The notes under the pieces: model-generated
What the model saw: the letters and a program-made list of their open reading frames with translations, nothing else
What the model was told of the DNA's origin: nothing
The model's database searches: none
Part shown: in pieces, positions 62,995-64,000 of the stretch
How the letters are laid out: each line of letters starts with the position of its first letter
Position numbering within the stretch: the stretch's first letter is position 1
Made by a program: the position numbers and the translations under genes
DNA from: Thermosipho ferrireducens
GTDB taxonomy: Bacteria; Thermotogota; Thermotogae; Thermotogales; Fervidobacteriaceae
Length of the DNA: 64,000 bases
Assembly: GCF_017358165.1 (NCBI RefSeq)
Contig: NZ_CP071446.1
Location: 558,001-622,000, forward strand
Direction of reading: 5' to 3'

Positions 62995-63446
62995 TGAAAG
63001 CTCAAAAAAGTATTCTTGAATTTTTGGATTACAGGATTACAAAGTTTGAATATATCAACGCATCATTTAAAGAAATTAAAAACATTAATTATGAAGTATT
63101 GATTAATACTAAAATTGGAAAACCTGTATTAGAAGATAAGAGTAATAAATATTTAAGTCGATTAGATTTAGATATACAGATAAAAGGGAAAAGCGGTAGA
63201 ACTGTTCCTGTAAAAGTAAAGTGTTCAATATCTGGACTTTTTAGCGCTTCTACGGAAATAAATGAAGAGGAATTTTTGAAGCTTTGCTCCACAAGTGGAT
63301 TTGCAAACTTGATAATGATTTCAAGAAGTGTGATTATTTCTTTTACTTCGCAGACAGGGAACAAACCTATTGTGTTGCCATTAATAAATCTTTTGAAAAC
63401 GTATGAAAAACGTTTCAAAGAAGGGAATATTAAAAAGGGAGATTAG
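62991..63446 (+). CDS. SecB-like chaperone, TAC module 2
   Basis: A 151-residue protein. SRLDLDIQIKGKSGRTVPVKVKCSISGLFSASTEINEEEFLKLCSTSGFANLIMISRSVIISFTSQTGNKPIVLPLINLL follows the SecB-like fold: beta strands, a helix and a P-I-V-L-P end in place of PPLLLP. It overlaps the antitoxin (ATGA). Similarity to the module 1 chaperone is low, so the two modules are separate acquisitions and not a local duplication. Confidence 0.78.
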   Translation: MMKAQKSILEFLDYRITKFEYINASFKEIKNINYEVLINTKIGKPVLEDKSNKYLSRLDLDIQIKGKSGRTVPVKVKCSISGLFSASTEINEEEFLKLCSTSGFANLIMISRSVIISFTSQTGNKPIVLPLINLLKTYEKRFKEGNIKKGD

Positions 63447-64000
63447 CGAGGTCAGTAAAGAAATAAGATCCCTCGTCATTACATTCCTCGGGATGACATT
63501 CCCCTTTTTTGTCATTCTGAGCCCGTAGGGCGAAGAATCTTTCTTTTCTTTGTCATTCTGAGGAGTGAAACGACGAAGAATCTTAAAATAACAATATTGG
63601 CGAGGTTAGCGAGGTTGGCGAGGTTAGCGAGTGTTGGTAAAATAAGATCCTTCGTCGCTGGCACTTCTCAGGATGACATCCCCCTCACATTCGCACGGAA
63701 TGACAAAAAATGAAGAATAAGGAATAGATTCCTCACGTGCGTTCGGAACGGCAAGGAATAAGATCCCTCGTCATTACATTCCTCGGGATGACAAGAAAAA
63801 GGGATCATTCCTGAGAGCGAGAAGGCGAGGAATTTCCCCCTCCGTGTCATTCCGAGGAGCGCATGTGACGAGGAATCTTACCCCCACTCATGTCATTCCG
63901 AACCCGAAGGGTGAGGAATCTTATAATTAGCGAGATTGGCGAGATTAGTAAAAAAAATAAGATTCCTCGCTTTGCTCGGAATGACAGGGAGTAAGATCCT
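63447..64000. repeat. Long palindromic-repeat cluster to window end
   Basis: About 550 bp of palindromic units in both polarities with nonamers (ggcgaggttagcgaggttgg) near 63600 and 63930. No gene seen. The cluster continues past the window. Confidence 0.85.

Noticed and set aside
1-64000. tRNA, rRNA, riboswitch or plasmid origin
   Set aside because: No cloverleaf, rRNA segment or known riboswitch core was recognised by eye. A covariance-model scan would settle this.

Overview
This is an AT-rich bacterial chromosome segment. AGA/AGG are the usual arginine codons and ATA the usual isoleucine codon. Ribosome binding sites are strong (AAGGAG/GAGGTG), -10 boxes are near-consensus TATAAT, and GTG/TTG starts are common. 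The mix of archaeal-type orphan ATPases, many small toxin-antitoxin pairs, DUF1659/DUF2922 genes and a GDP-heptose pathway fits a thermophilic anaerobe such as a Thermotogota or Firmicutes-like lineage. The phylum is inferred, not proven. No rRNA, tRNA or CRISPR array was seen.

Layout. (1) 1-8914: five orphan P-loop ATPases (DUF4143, DUF234 and ORC/Cdc6-like types). Each is a single gene, four of the five have their own dyad or direct-repeat promoter region, and they are separated by dense palindromic intergenic repeats. A VapBC pair with a broken toxin sits among them. (2) 9427-11999: three small two-gene modules (DUF433/DUF5615, Phd-like/PIN, DUF4258/DUF2283), all with overlapping genes and all separated by the same repeats. 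(3) 12399-43429: an exopolysaccharide or surface-glycan island. It holds an initiating sugar-phosphate transferase, several glycosyltransferases, GDP-L-fucose genes (gmd-fcl, present three times), UDP-glucose dehydrogenase, a GDP-D-glycero-D-manno-heptose pathway (hddA, gmhA, fused hddC-gmhB), a polymerase, a flippase and a UGM-like flavoenzyme. Insertion sequences (IS110, IS3, IS150-like, IS256, IS4/IS5-like) and duplicated, truncated gene pieces have rearranged it heavily. The palindromic repeats that crowd the rest of the window are absent here, and a 3' scrap of a dGTPase-like gene lies at its right edge. (4) 44058-45616: small DUF1659 and DUF2922 genes, a third small gene, and a region-2-only sigma-like protein. 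(5) 46010-58720: a defence island with a DUF3800 protein, SIR2-HerA (Nezha-like), two further SIR2/AbiH-like genes, a Cys-rich protein, Gabija-like GajA-GajB followed by a HEPN/DUF4209 protein, and a RES-domain protein. Related copies of a terminator-promoter repeat lie on both sides of regions 5-6a (45807 and 61886). (6) 59464-63446: two toxin-antitoxin-SecB-like chaperone (TAC) modules with a HicBA pair between them.

Main points of interest: candidate bridge RNAs of an IS110 element, including an internally deleted copy that keeps the RNA and in which most substitutions fall in one internal loop; GTCACA arrays of identical geometry on both sides of an ORC/Cdc6-like ATPase gene; a four-site, helically phased operator array; two adjacent TAC modules; a Gabija-HEPN operon; and repeated gmd-fcl and sugar-transferase cassettes that mark recombination in the glycan locus.
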